Part shown: in pieces, positions 45,420 to 56,830 of the stretch
How positions within the stretch are numbered: the stretch's first letter is position 1
Layout of the letters: every line of letters starts with the position of its first letter
Translations under genes and position numbers: made by a program
Source of the DNA: Gigantopelta aegis
Lineage: Eukaryota; Mollusca; Gastropoda; Neomphalida; Peltospiridae
Reading direction: 5' to 3'
DNA length: 64,000 nt
NCBI RefSeq assembly: GCF_016097555.1
Contig: NC_054713.1
Location: 13,193,806-13,257,805, forward strand
The notes under the pieces: model-generated
Seen by the model: the letters and a program-made list of their open reading frames with translations, nothing else
Database searches by the model: none
What the model was told of the DNA's origin: nothing

Positions 45420-46104
45420 TTAAAAAAAAAAAGCCAAAAATATCTATTAGCCTTTACTTAATTTAGTTGAGTATATAAACCATACTCATCATTGTTTTGC
45501 ACAATGCATATTGTATATGTATTATGTTATGTTATGTATTCAGCTGTTGAGTTGTACAACTCAAAACATATAAACAACTTCAACTTGAGTACAGACAATT
45601 TGCTCCGCAATACAATTAATTTCCATAATTTCCATAATTTCCCGGGGGCGCAACATTCCTCCGGACCTATCCAGTAAAACAAGCACGGATCAAGGGTTTT
45701 TCCCATAGATGGACCCCATAACATTAATGCACCAGAATTGTAGATCGGTGGCACTGATAATCAAGACTGTTCATGTTATACAAAGGCAAAATTCATTACT
45801 TAGCAAACAACAGAGGCAGTGGATTCACGGGTCACTCAGTATCCGCGCCTGGGAAACAATTCGATCCACACGTGTTTACATCTGTGAAGATCACCTAAAA
45901 AAAAAAAAAAATTATACTGAACACAAAAATTTACGCGAATATGATTAAAACATATTGAGATTCAGAATTACAGGTCAATATGCCGTTTATCATTTATCAG
46001 AACTGAATAGTTGTAATCAAGTAAAACCATTATAATTATAAACTAACATAACCTTGATTTGCTTTTACTAATTTGATTATTATTTTATTATTATTATTTT
46101 ATTT

Positions 46105-46135
<31 letters not shown>

Positions 46136-46142
46136 TTATTAT

Positions 46143-46192
<50 letters not shown>

Positions 46193-46193
46193 G
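45420..46193. other. Gene A intron, AT-rich, with (TTTA)n and T run
   Basis: No exon seen. (TTTA)n at 46099-46137 leads into a T run of about 45 at 46146-46191. Confidence 0.6.
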
Positions 46194-46196
46194 AGG

Positions 46197-46345
46197 GGGG
46201 AGGGACATAGCACAGTGGAAGCGCTCGATTGACGCGATGTCGGTCTATTTTCCGTTACAGTTAGTGCTATCCTGTCTGTGGGGCGGTGCATATAAAAGAT
46301 CCCTTGCTACTAAAAGAAAAATGTAGTGGGTCAATGTGTGTGTTG
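46197..46345 (+). mobile_element. SINE, decayed head I, tail lost
   Basis: GAGGGACATAGCACAGTGG and GGTGCATATAAAAGATCCCT are recognisable; the B-box part is deleted. Confidence 0.65.
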
Positions 46346-46361
46346 ATTTGATGTGTTGAAT

Positions 46362-46582
46362 CATGGGCGTACATAGGATTTTGAAAAGGGGGGGGGGGGG
46401 GTTCCAAAATAGATTGCAGAGATATTGGGCATATATTTCTATGTTGAGTAAATATAATAATGTCAGATATCAATGTCAGATATATTAAATTATAAAAAAA
46501 GCGATTTCAGGGGGGGAGGGGGGGGCGGTCGAACCCATCGACCCCCCCCCCCCCACCACACACACACCCATGTACGCCCATG
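46362..46582. mobile_element. hAT-like MITE with G and C runs
   Basis: CATGGGCGTACATAGG left, CATGTACGCCCATG right, inverted ends of about 12 bp. Target duplication not clear. Confidence 0.6.
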
Positions 46583-46865
46583 GGAATGTTTTTATGGTCT
46601 TGTGGATATTTGGAGTATTTCAATAATACAAGGAAACGTCGCATTGTCCCTCCAGGCGTCACTAGCAGTTATCTATCACAGCATGTATGCGAGTTCTTAC
46701 ACTGGTGATCAATATATATATATATATATAAAGTGGTTTTCGAAAAGACAAGATTTAAAATTTACTAAACATTTACAGACAGACAAACGAATAGATAGAC
46801 AGACGGTAGGATGGAGGGATGGATGTTTCGATAGTTAAGTACATACATAAATACATTTTAATTTC

Positions 46866-47118
46866 AACTTATTTCCGTGCTTATATCCATTTAAGGTTCA
46901 AGCACGCTGTCCTAGGCAAACACCTCAGCTATCTGGGCTGTCTGTCCAGGACAGTGGGTTAGTTGTTAGTTGTTAGTGGTTAGTGAGAAAGAAGAGGGTT
47001 TAGTGGTCTTACACCTACCCATTGAGTCTTTAAAACTCGTTCTGAGTGGGAGCCGGTACTGGGCTGCGAAACCTGTACCTACCAGTCTTATGTCCAATGG
47101 CTTAACCACCGAGGCCGG
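46866..47118 (-). mobile_element. SINE, head IV with tail gamma
   Basis: Minus strand: GGCCTCGGTGGTTAAGCCAT head, GTAGGTACAGGTTTCGCAG as B-box region, then GGACAGCGTGCTTGAACCTT and AAGCACGGAAATAAGTTGAA. It ends about 110 bp before exon 2 of gene A. Confidence 0.75.
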
Positions 47119-47228
47119 TATAGATACATACTGTGTTTGTGAGCGTGTGTGTGTATGTGCGTGTGATGGGTGTGTGTTTAAATACAGACATGATAGCTGT
47201 CAACAGTTTCTTTATTTCTTTTTTTCAG

Positions 47229-47467
47229 TTCAGGAAATTGTTCGTGATGTAAGAAAACTCGGGAAAAATTTGGACATCGTGGGTAATTCGAACCCAGCTT
47301 ACTCGACAGTGTTACTGATCATGCTCAACGCCGCCTGCCAGAAACTGAAAGACCAGGGTGTGAACCCGCTACCAGATTACTGCTACATTAAGAGCGCAAA
47401 CTTCGTCCAACCCATCGTCAGACCACGCTACACTCTTGTCAAAGAGAGACAACGCAACCGTTACTGA
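47229..47467 (+). CDS. Gene A, exon 2: mature part of the secreted protein
   Basis: The acceptor TTTTTCAG ends at 47228. The split codon A|TT gives Ile, then QEIVRDVRKLGKNLD, an amphipathic stretch with AACQKLKDQ, PDYCYIKSAN and the basic tail RPRYTLVKERQRNRY, with TGA at 47465. The whole exon is open and in phase with exon 1. Gene B preserves QEIV, HAACQKLKDQ and RDYCYI. A poly(A) signal follows at 47544. The two cysteines and the helix around AACQKL are the conserved part between paralogues. Confidence 0.82.
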
Positions 47468-47543
47468 AGTTTGAACGAAGACGGACAGACAGATGTTTTA
47501 TTATTATACATACACAGTAAAATACGCGAAAAAAAATAATCTT

Positions 47544-47549
47544 AATAAA
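47544..47549 (+). terminator. Poly(A) signal of gene A
   Basis: AATAAA 77 bp past the stop codon, in CTTAATAAACAATATAAAGG. Confidence 0.6.
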
Positions 47550-48902
47550 CAATATAAAGGCCGCTCCTTATGGAGTTATGAGAGACTAAAATAAAATCTT
47601 TTTGGAATTTCTAGCTTTACAAGATACCGGGAAATCCCATTCGGAACTCCTCGGTTAATTCCACGAATCCAACCTCGGAATCACAACCTGAAGTCTTAGT
47701 CGATTATTTACTATTGTCTTGATTTTCCGACGTTAACTTTCAGAATATTTAGTTGACAATACAGACATACTTTCAAACAATGAGTTTAGCAAAAGACCTG
47801 AATTATATTATGTTATTACTTTACAATACAACTGTTGCTGTTGTGTATAAAGTAAAGAATGTTCCATATTACTGAACTATTTTGTGGACAGTTAGTAATG
47901 AAGAGACATACATGTGGCCTCGCAATCACCGTTGTCTTCTCATTTGGAAATTTGCCCGTGCTAATAGTCTGCTGTTTGACTGTGATTATTTCATGGCAGC
48001 CAGCTTTGAAGTTGCAACTATTTGACTAAGTTGACAGGGGATAGAATGTAGTTTGCACACATGTGTAACTTGTTGACATTGAAGACATGCAAACGTAGTA
48101 TTTTTTGTGTAAAATGGGTGTACTCCGGCCAGGTTTAGAGGGTGTGTTTCTTTAAACCAATATCCTTGAAGAAAGACCTGAACGACAGGGGTTGTCCTTC
48201 TCGGAGTATGTTTCAATCGGGCAGGCAAAGGTACATAAACAATTCACGGGCCTGCTGATATTAATAAAACTGTTATAGCCACTAACGCTATATTGAAACA
48301 TTTAGCGTAATTAATTGTGGTCTGTGGCCATATATAATTCATACATAGACATCGGCCGAAGTGTTCCGAATGCGGGTAATCCGTAATGAGCCGAGGGATT
48401 CCGAACGAAATGTCAAGATGGCTGTGCCTATAGCATAACTGAGTAAAATTATATAAAAGGATTTTCACGTTATTGAAAAAAAAGTTTTTCTGTTGGACAA
48501 CATAACGAGTTTACATCGCCTGAAGAATGCATAAATATTATAATTGTACATTGTGGTATGTTCATCGAAAGTGTGTGAAGAGTTTTCGTGCAAAAAAACT
48601 TCGGTTATAGTTACCTACACATTTTATTTTACAATACTACATACTATTATATTTATTGTATATGATGTTGTAATTATTAGCGTGTTGGATCAGAAAAGTG
48701 TGTGTAACAATCTATATTACTTATTTATTATTTTATTTGTACTAACTTATTTATTTATTCACCTTCTACTTTTATCTCTGAAAATTGTGTACAGTGAACA
48801 TTTGAAATAAATATTGTAATTTGTCATAATTCCTGTGTTGTTGTGGTTTTTTGCTCTATACCATGTTCATTTTGGAACAATACAATTCAGGTTTATGTAA
48901 AA
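47550..48902. other. 3' flank of gene A, shared with copy B
   Basis: No gene supported. A TATATAAAAGG at 48451 and the surrounding GGATTTTCACGTTATTG are kept in copy B (61980). A minus-strand frame, ILLYN...LDISFGIPRLITDYP, is open in both copies, but it differs at many amino-acid positions. Confidence 0.5.
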
Positions 48903-49008
48903 TAAAGTTTGCTTAACGACACCACTAGAACTCATTGGCTGATTAATCATCGGTTAATGGATGTCATGTATTAGGAAAATATAACACGTAGTCTTGAGAG
49001 GAAACTGG
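48903..49008 (-). mobile_element. SINE tail beta fragment, shared with copy B
   Basis: Plus strand reads TTTGCTTAACGACACCACTA, GATTAATCATCGGTTAATGG, AGTCTTGAGAGGAAAC. The same fragment stands at 62417-62520, so it predates the duplication. Confidence 0.75.
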
Positions 49009-49318
49009 GACGGGACGTAGGCCAGTGGTAGAGCGCTCGCTCGATGCGCGGTCGGTCTGGGATCGATCCCCGTCGGTGGGCCCATTTGGGCTATTTCTCG
49101 TTCCAGCCAGTGCACCTCGACTGGTACATCAAAGGCCGTGGTATGTACTACCCTGTCTGTGGGATGGTGCATATAAAAGATCCCTTGCTGCTAATCGAAA
49201 AGAGTAGCCCATGAAGTGGCGACAGCGTGTTTCCTCTTTCTCTATATCTGTGTGGTCCTTAACCATAACCATATAAAATGTGTTGAGTGCGTCGTTAAAT
49301 AAAACATTTCTTTCTTAC
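49009..49318 (+). mobile_element. SINE, head I with tail alpha, shared with copy B
   Basis: GGGACGGGACGTAGGCCAGT head through tail alpha. A truncated counterpart at 62526-62660 lies in the same place in copy B. Confidence 0.92.
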
Positions 49319-49364
49319 TTTGTCTTTCAGAGGAAACTCTACATTTTTCTAACAGTGTGTGTGG

Positions 49365-49510
49365 GGGGGGGGGGGTTGGGGGGGGTTGGGGGGTGCACTG
49401 GTTGGAACTTGCAAAAAAAAAAAGAAGCCTAATGGGTTCACCGAGGAGGCTCGATTCTGCGGCCAAAGAACCACAGGGGAACACTCTACCATGTGAGCTA
49501 GATCCCACCC
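49365..49510 (-). mobile_element. SINE, head III-like with G run
   Basis: Minus strand GGGTGGGATCTAGCTCACAT and GAATCGAGCCTCCTCGGTGA form a tRNA-like head, followed by AGTTCCAACCAGTGCACCCC and a C run. Core and tail are missing. Confidence 0.6.
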
Positions 49511-49562
49511 CTTACAGCTGAGGAACAAATAAACACAATATTTACAAACACAAACTGTTAAT

Positions 49563-49628
49563 TTGGCTGGATTCGAACCCACTGCAGCGATTCGTTTGGC
49601 TTAACCACTTGGCCAAGCAGGTCTTCCA
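49563..49628 (-). mobile_element. tRNA-Ser-like sequence, probably a SINE head
   Basis: Minus strand has TTGGCCAAGTGGTTAAG (A-box-like) and GTGGGTTCGAATCCA (B box), spaced as in a tRNA of the Ser/Leu class. The acceptor stem does not pair well and no matching 3' half is seen, so it is not called a tRNA gene. Confidence 0.45.
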
Positions 49629-49685
49629 CAAAAATGGAAACCCAATTAACCGTAGTTAAGAAAGCAGGCTGGCAGACATCCGGTT

Positions 49686-50024
49686 CGAAGGAAGGAAGGA
49701 AATGGTTTATTTAACGACGCACTCAACACATTTTATTTACGGTTATATGGCGTCGGACATAATATGGTTAAGGACCACACAGATATTGAGGGAGGAAACG
49801 CGCTGTCGCTACTTCATGGGCTACTCTTTTCGATTAGCAGCAAGGGATATTTTATATGCACAATACCACAGACAGGGTAGTACATACCACGGCCTTTGAT
49901 GTACCAGTCGTGGTGCACTGGCTGGAACGAGAAATAGCCTAATGGGCCCACTGACGGGGATCGATTCCAAACCGACCGTGCATCAAGCGAGCACTTTACT
50001 ACTGGGCTACGTCTCGCCCCCTCG
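49686..50024 (-). mobile_element. SINE, head I with tail alpha, shared with copy B
   Basis: Full element; its counterpart in copy B is 62674-63000, and both are followed by AATTATAACTTAAAACAG. Confidence 0.92.
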
Positions 50025-50084
50025 ATTCCAAATTATAACTTAAAACAGAACCCCTCAACAGACGGCAATCATTTTATCCATACA

Positions 50085-50472
50085 CCGGCCTCGGTGGCGT
50101 TGTGGTTAGGCCATCGGTCTACAGGCTGGTAGGTACTGGGTTCGGATCCCAGTCGAGGCATGGGATTTTTAATCCAGATACCGACTCCAGACCCTGAGTG
50201 AGTCTTCCGCAAGGCTCAATGGGTAGGTGTAAACCACTTGCACCGACCAGTGATCCATCACTGGTTTAACAAAGGCCATGGTTTGTGCTATCCTGCCTGT
50301 GGGAAGCGCAAATAAAAGATCCCTTGCTGCTAATCGGAAAGAGTAGCCCATGTAGTGGCGACAGCGGGTTTCCTCTCAAAATCTGTGTGGTCCGTAACCA
50401 TATGTCTGACGCCATATAACCGTAAATAAAGTGTGTTGAGTGCGTCGTTAAAAAAAACATTTCTTTCTTCTT
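50085..50472 (+). mobile_element. SINE, head II with tail alpha, present only in copy A
   Basis: Full element. ATTTTATCCAT lies on both sides (before 50085 and at about 50475). Copy B has a single TCATTTTATCCATCGGCAAA at 63050, an empty site. Confidence 0.95.
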
Positions 50473-50689
50473 TCATTTTATCCATCGACAAAATGAAAAG
50501 AAAAAAAAATGGGTAATAAAATGTGCAAGTTTGCTAAAATTTTGGCTAAGCCATTTTCTATCTTCTGATGTGAACAAACTGTTACATAATCTATCCAACA
50601 CCTCAAACATAATAATAATACCAAATATTAAATTAGCGTAATAGCGATCTCGCGACCAGTAACGAGGTCCTCCCCGTGTTGCTGCTATA

Positions 50690-51080
50690 CAAGTAGCACT
50701 ATACCACACAGTTGTTATCAGTTAGTACTACATTATAACAAGTAACTTCAAACCAATGGGTTAATTAAATACTACAGAAGTTAACCTACGTGTAATCATC
50801 AAAGAAAGATTTCAAAAGGCATATCAGAATTTTGTAGTGTTTGTTTTTACGAGGAACTATTTCCTAAACCGGACTATATTAACCTGCTACATTTTCATTA
50901 TATTTTCAACTTATATCCAATTAAGGTTCAAGCACACTGTCCTTGGCACACACCTCAGCTATCTGGGCTGTCTGTCCAGAACAGTGAGTTAGTTGTTAGT
51001 TGGTTAGTGAGAGAGAAGGGGGTGTAGTGCTGCGAACCCTGTACCTACCAGCCTGTAGTCCGATGGCTTAACCGAAGCTT
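50690..51080 (+). repeat. R2 copy 3 joined to a SINE gamma element
   Basis: R2 (AAACCAATGGGTTAATTAAA, ATCATCAAAGAAAGATTTCA) runs to about 50900, then a head IV/tail gamma SINE on the minus strand (TTAAGGTTCAAGCACACTGT, CAGCTATCTGGGCTGTCTGT) to 51080. Same junction at 63750-63945. Confidence 0.7.
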
Positions 51081-51589
51081 CCCAGTCATTTGCTTGTTTC
51101 ACACGTACGCATGCGCGCAGATGGTCATTTTACTGTTATTTGATTGAAGGAAAATTGATGATTGATGATAAGTTATGACAAAAGGAGTTAGCTATTAAAG
51201 ATGATTTGTTATATAGTATTCAGTGAAATGGCCGATAATATCAGTGAAATAATGGACATATCCGTCTGTAATGAAAATTAAAGGGACAGCCCTGAGTTAG
51301 CAGCGTTGGGAGATGTTTTCGACTAATACAACCACGGCTGTACAATGGCGTCAATCAATATTTCTTCTCTTTATTTGTTTCCATTCCCAATCTTGTGTCA
51401 GCGCTGATCGGCTAAAAGAAGAAGAAATTACATTATGAACAACACCTGTCGGTCGTTAGTACGTGTCTGTAAAACTATCAGGCTGGTCATTTACCTGTGA
51501 GCTACATCCAGCTCCCGTAAATGAACGAATGGATGAATGAATGAATGAATGAATGAGTGATTGAATAAATGAATGAATGAATGAATGAA
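51081..51589. other. No gene; short TTAA-type fragment and (AATG)n
   Basis: TTAAAGGGACAGCCCTGAGT at 51277 resembles the TTAA element end at 33927. (GAAT)n at 51535-51590. Confidence 0.45.
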
Positions 51590-51857
51590 AAAACGTTTGT
51601 TTTGTTTAACGACACCACTAAAGTACATTGATTGATTAATCATCGGCTATTGGATGTAAAACATTTGGTAATTTTGACATATAGTCTTAGAGAGGAAACC
51701 CGCTACATTGTTCCATTAGTATGCACTATCCCACAGACAGGATAGCACATACCACGGTCTTTGATATACCAGGTGTGGTGCACTGGCTAGAACGAAAAAT
51801 AGCCAATGGGCCCACCAACGGGGATCGATACCAAATCGGCCGGGCATCAAGCCCCTA
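51590..51857 (-). mobile_element. SINE, head I with tail beta
   Basis: Plus strand TTTGTTTAACGACACCACTA to CCAACGGGGATCGATACCAA; the outer head is cut off at GGGCATCAAGCCCC. An (AATG)n with TTTAACTGCACGTCGG follows at 51862-51890. Confidence 0.82.
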
Positions 51858-51996
51858 TAATGAATGAATGAATGTTTAACTGCACGTCGGCAAACAAAGG
51901 TAAATCCTGCTCCCTTGGTGTTAATTAATAATGGCCTGCACAAACCATAGCCCAAACTGTAACATGAAACTCGTCAATATCTCTTTTATCTGAAAG

Positions 51997-52326
51997 GGGC
52001 GAAACGTAGCCTAATGGTAAAGCTTTCGCTTGATGCGCGGTCGGTCTGGGATCGATCCCCGTCGGTGGGCCCATTTGGGCTATTTCTCGCTCCAGCCAGT
52101 GCACCACGACTGGTATATCAAAGGACGTGATATGTGTTATCCTGTCTGTGGGATAATGCATATAAAAGATCCCTTGCTGCTAATCTAAAAGAGTAGCCTA
52201 TGAAGTGGCGACAGCGGGTTTCCTCTCTATATCAATGTGGTCCTTAACCATATGTCTGACGCCATATAACCGTAAATAAAATATGTTGAGTGCGTGGTTA
52301 AATAAAACATTTCCTTCCTTCCTTCC
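51997..52326 (+). mobile_element. SINE, head I with tail alpha, full length
   Basis: GGGCGAAACGTAGCCTAATG head through (TTCC)n. TTATCTGAAA on both sides is the target duplication. Confidence 0.93.
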
Positions 52327-52589
52327 GTTATCTGAAATATGTAATAAATATTTAAAACACCTCTGTAAACCATAGAAATTTGCTTTTCTCGGACGGATGG
52401 ATGGACGGACGGATGGATGAAAGGTAGAGGGAGGGGGAGAAACAAACAAAAAAAAACAAATCAATGCAGTGAAATGTTTTGTAAAAGTTGTAAAATTCGG
52501 CCTGGGCTATTACAAACACTAGGACAACCAGAAACACACTGGCACATTTCTGAATCAACATTATTATTGGTAGTAAATCTTAAAATTTT

Positions 52590-52800
52590 AAGGCAGAGAT
52601 AAATTTTGTTTGTAGAATGCAGGAAATTGCATTTCAGGACATCTTGTGTTCAAAATTGTACGGGGGAGCGTACTCTCGAACCCCCTAGAAACTTTGCTTT
52701 GCGCCCTCGATCTCAGTCAGCAACTCCCCCCCCCCCCCACCACCACCACCACCACCACATCCAATGTCTACTTACTTCCCCCGTGCCTGACACATTGTAT
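52590..52800. repeat. Dispersed repeat R3, copy 2
   Basis: GTAGAATGCAGGAAATTGCA, GCCCTCGATCTCAGTCAGCA and CCAATGTCTACTTACTTCC match copy 1 at 27785. C run and (CAC)n inside. Confidence 0.65.
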
Positions 52801-52847
52801 ATACAGATACTGGTATTCGAAACAGGAAAATGTATTTAATGTGAAAG

Positions 52848-52872
52848 AGGCTGGACGTAGACCTTTAGTAAA
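52848..52872 (+). mobile_element. Severed SINE head
   Basis: GGCTGGACGTAG...TAGTAAA is the start of a head I SINE (CGGGACGTAGCCCAGTGGTAAA) and stops where the Harbinger-like element begins. Its continuation, GGCGCTCGACTGATGCGCGG, is at 57152. Confidence 0.65.
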
Positions 52873-53437
52873 ACCCGTTTCACACTCCCACGTTCTAGCC
52901 AGCGCGATCACAGCGTTCTCGAGAAACGCGGTGGTCGCGGTCGTGAACGTACAATGGTCTACAGAGGTCTTCGTCAGGTCGACATGATCGCAAACCCTTT
53001 ACGACAAAGTTTTCCTGTAAAACATGAGCGCCGTCGATCGCGGCAAACGTGTCAAAACGTACCTCAGAACGTATAGAATGTAGAAAGAACGTAGCGGACG
53101 TAGAGTGGACGTACAAAGGACGTACATAGAACTCGGGTGGTCGCCACAATTTGTTGACTGCGTTTTCGGCGTCCATTGTACGTCCATACTACGTTCATTG
53201 TATGCTCTGACTACGTCCTCAGCGTTTACTCGACGTTTTACATACGTTCTTTCTACGTCCAGGAAGTTCCAATTAGGTTCTCGTTACGTTCTACGTACGT
53301 TCGTGGCGTCTGTCGTACGTTGTCAGCACTTTCTTACTACGTCCTAATGTTTGTGGTTCGTACTCCACATTTAATTAGCGATGTGTCAATAGGTGCCTCA
53401 GTTGATGTTGTAATACAGATACAGGAACACCGTCATT

Positions 53438-53680
53438 ATGCCTAAGAAAAAAAAAGAGCTAAACCTTATAAAGCGACCCCGGAGCCTACAGAATCATCAT
53501 CGCCTTCTCGTACTCCGTCTCCAAGTGCCTCCATACCATCTCGCCAACAACCTAGCCAGCGACATGGCAGCATTTCCTCACCTGTTGCTCTATCTGCACC
53601 TGCACCCGCACCAGACCTGCCTGCTTCTCAGCCTTCACGGAGTCTGCAAGCCACTTTCCACCTGATAGCGATGGTAGGGT
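53438..53680 (+). pseudogene. Fragment with NLS and Ser/Pro-rich segment, inside the Harbinger-like element
   Basis: MPKKKK then, one frame over, AKPYKATPEPTESSSPSRTP and SPSASIPSRQQP. A run of nine A may be the slip point. A basic start plus a Ser/Pro-rich linker could be the beginning of the second Harbinger gene (a MYB-like DNA-binding protein), but no MYB repeat is visible. It runs into the end of the transposase on the opposite strand. Confidence 0.35.
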
Positions 53681-53689
53681 AAATTTCGT

Positions 53690-54475
53690 CATCTCCTGGT
53701 AGTGGTGTAAGTGGAGGGAAGCCAATGGTATTATCATCTATTGTAGCCTTGAGTTCGCAGGTCCCGAATATCTAACTGTCCGAACATGATCCACTGGCAC
53801 CAACATCCACCCAGATGAATTTATATCCGCATCAACACGGGCCATTAAAACTATGGAGTTGAAGCCCTTGCAGTTGTAATATGTTGATCCGCCTCTGGAA
53901 GGACACCTAATTGCGATGTGTTTGCCGTCTATAGCTCCAAGGCAGTGGTGAAAATTCCATCTTCTGGAGAAAATGTCAGCAATGTCCAGCCAACCCTGGA
54001 TGGTGGTAGGTATGGCGAGGACCTCACCAACATATTCCACAATAATAGCTTCAAGCATCTTCGGAATGAACAGTACAAGGGTGTTGTGTGCCACTCGAAA
54101 GTTGTACATCAGAGACTTGTATGTGCAGCCAGTGGCCAGGAACCTCAGGATGCATGCTAGCTTCAAGCCTGGGTGAAGTGCTTTCCTCCAGAAGGTGTCT
54201 TGTCGTTGAATGCGAGGACCAACTCTCGAAGGAAGTTCTTGAAGCTAGCGTGGTCAGCAATCTCCATCTCCATCATCAGATACTCGTACTGGCCGAAGAG
54301 TACTCTGGTTTGCAGCCAGGGCCTCACCCACCACTCGCGCTGTTGTCCGTCGTCCCGCACCTCTTCTGCCAAAACAGCCAAGGCGAGGTCTTCTGCAGCA
54401 ATCAAATCATTCAGAATGGCAACATATTATATTGCCTTCAACCTGTGCCTTGCAATAGCTGGCATGATCTTTACT
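53690..54475 (-). pseudogene. HARBI1-like transposase remnant
   Basis: REWWVRPWLQTRVLFGQYEY and FLREL near 54260-54345, then in another frame RQDTFWRKALHPGLKLA, LRFLATGCTYKSL, FRVAHNT, and LGAIDGKHIAIRCP with the first catalytic Asp, YYNCKGFNSIVLMA and VDAD. A further shift leads to DDNTIGFPPLTPLPGDDE. These are signatures of the HARBI1/DDE_Tnp_4 family. Frame changes lie near 54235 and near 53820, and the C-terminal end is missing after about 53690, so the element cannot encode an active enzyme. Confidence 0.85.
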
Positions 54476-56830
54476 CATCGGAAGACAGACTGGAAATGAA
54501 AGCTACTCTTTGAACTTGGAATTTGTTTTTAACGTGCACATTTAGAGCAAGCTGTTGTAGCGGACGCTTGTCCTGGGCACAAGTACCGGCCCCAGCCGGT
54601 TCTTCCGTCCAGGACAGGAAAGGGTTGTGGTGGGTGAAGGAGGGATCGCCTGCACTGGCAGGTGCAAGGGAGCACCAGCAGTCCGACCGTAGCCGGTAAC
54701 AGGCGGAAGGTGGTATGGTGCTATGTAATTTGGAATGTCCCGTAGGATTAAGCCAAAGGGAAATGGGTGCACATTTTTGATGAAGGATGTTTGGCGCAAT
54801 TTTGATTTTCGTTCTAAAGAATAAAAGGTAGGGAGCTACGTATAAGTTTGGATTTTAGTAGGCCGAGAGTAGCTCGTTAATTAAGACCTGCGGATGATGA
54901 GGTGTCTCCCTAGGTTGCCCATAGGGCCCTTAGAAAGGGCCTGGTCTCTTCTGATCGTGGCATGACAATCCAGGGCAGACTCGACGCAATTGTGCATATA
55001 TAATGCAAGGGATTTTTCGTGGAATGCCATTGTGTATGTCTGGGAGATAAGGTCGGTGAGTCCTGGTGTTTCCCTTAGGTTCCGTCTCCTGGCAACTGTC
55101 TAGTGATCCGTATGTTGTTCTCCTCTTTCATCTTTCCCGTTCTTGTGCCCTTGGTGCCTCCGCCAGCATCAAGGAATGTTTGGGGTTGGGTAGAGGGAAC
55201 CGGTATTCTTTTGTCCAGCTCCCTCAAGGTGCATTGCAATTGTGTACTCGGAGCCGGTTTTCGTTTGCCCGACTCCTTATTAAGTACGGTGTTGGGTCAT
55301 TATTGTTTTAATTTGTGAGCGGGTGCATTGTTATTATTAGACCAATGCACCCTATGTAGAGATGATGCAATTTATGTGCGTGTCGTGTGTTTGTCCCTAG
55401 TTGGTGTTAAGGTTGTTCCTAATGTGCCTATTCTAAAGTATCCAACGGCTTTCAAAGCCACCCATCCCCCCTATCCTTGGCTTATAATAAAAGACAGGGG
55501 GGGGGGGGGGTTATATTAACCTAGCTAGCTAATTTGAAGGGTAGTCCCTTATAGTGTTTGTTTTGATTAAAAAGCATAGTGCTATACATATACTATGAAT
55601 TTTGTAGTAGGTATTGTTCATTCACACACGGATTCATACAGTAGTCACAATGGGTAGGCTAGGGTTAAGTTAGCGCTAAATGTGACCCACCCCCAATGTT
55701 GAAACGGTAATGGTTCTAATGAAAGTCTAATATTGTTATAATCCCCAGCTTATAAGATGTTGAAAATGAACTTACTTTTCTTTCCGGGTCGTTCTGGAAC
55801 ACCTATATATTAACTCACCTTGGGGTTTGCTAGAATGAACATTATCTGACATACTAAGAAAGTGCAGAAGATGGTACGAAACACAAACACGTGAAATTTA
55901 TGTACACTGTACATTTTATTTGGTCGCTGTGGTGTTGATGTTGGTTATGTTTTCTCCTATCTGATTTGATGTTATAGTGGAGTGAGAGGCGACCTCTGCG
56001 TTGGTGTAACCAATTGAGGTTATATCTTGTCCGCCCTTCGTTGAACGTGGTGCAGAAAATATATAAGACATTAATATAGTGCATAAGATGAATACAAGTA
56101 TATACATACATACGAAAAACAAAATCAATTTGAATTTTGCTGAGAAAATTAAGTAGCGATTTAAGATTAATTAATTTGCCTGAGTTTGTACAGGAATTTT
56201 AGTCGAGTATTGTCAGGAGCCCTTTGAGTTATTAGTAAAATGCTTCCGAGCTCCGCCCCTCCCCCTACTCCCGAGTTGGGGTGCATAATCGTCGAACGAG
56301 TGCTTAGGGTCGCTGCTCCGTATCGGGAGCAGTTAGGAAGGGCACGGCTCACGGCATTGTTATCCTGGTTTATTTGTGAAACCAGCCCGCCAAGGCCACC
56401 CCCCCCCCTCCCCCCACCCCGGTAATGCATATCATCTAGGTGAGTTCTAAGTAGCGCTGTTACCGAGGGGCTGTGGCGTGCCAACTCCAATAGTTTTAGT
56501 TTGTTTAGTATTAAGCTGGGTCGTCCATGGAGGGGGGCGTACGAGGTAGGGGAGGGCTAGAAGACCGCCATGTTCTAGTCGTGAGTGCATAATCGGTATT
56601 CTACGTAGGGCTACTCACGAGCTGAGAACCAGCCACCGGACTTCAGGAACCCCCCCCCCCCCCTCCCCCCAAACGTCAACCCATTAAATGATTGGTTTCA
56701 ATTTTGGTTTAGTGGACTGCACGAATTGGTAAATTGCTTGGAATAAATGAAAGCTACTCAAGCCACCCCGGGTTTATATACACATTACTCAAGACATACA
56801 AAAGATGTAGAAAAAAAGTTCTGAGCCTCC
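54476..56830. other. Interior of the Harbinger-like element, no gene assigned
   Basis: A minus-strand frame at 54799-54542 encodes a proline-rich 85-residue stretch (PYHLPPVTGYGRTAGAP) without a match I know. At 56128-55916 a minus-strand frame starts with a hydrophobic MILFFVCMYILVFILC. G/C runs at 55498-55512, 56400-56418 and 56650-56670. None reaches the level of a supported gene. Confidence 0.35.

Larger units (their letters stand above)
44185..51080 (+). repeat. Segmental duplication, copy A
   Basis: Matches 57450-63950 in order: AACAGGAATACGCCTACATC at the start, exon 1, exon 2, GACGGACAGACAGATGTTTT in the 3' region, GGATTCCGAACGAAATGTCA, then SINE tail and SINE at 48903-49318, AATTATAACTTAAAACAG and the R2 plus gamma block at 50690-51080. 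The copies differ by many substitutions and by insertions on both sides. Confidence 0.85.

Noticed and set aside
48244-48468. Minus-strand frame conserved in both duplicate copies (LDISFGIPRLITDYPHSEHF)
   Set aside because: It lies in a region duplicated as DNA, differs at many amino-acid positions between copies, loses its ATG in copy B and has no splice or promoter support.
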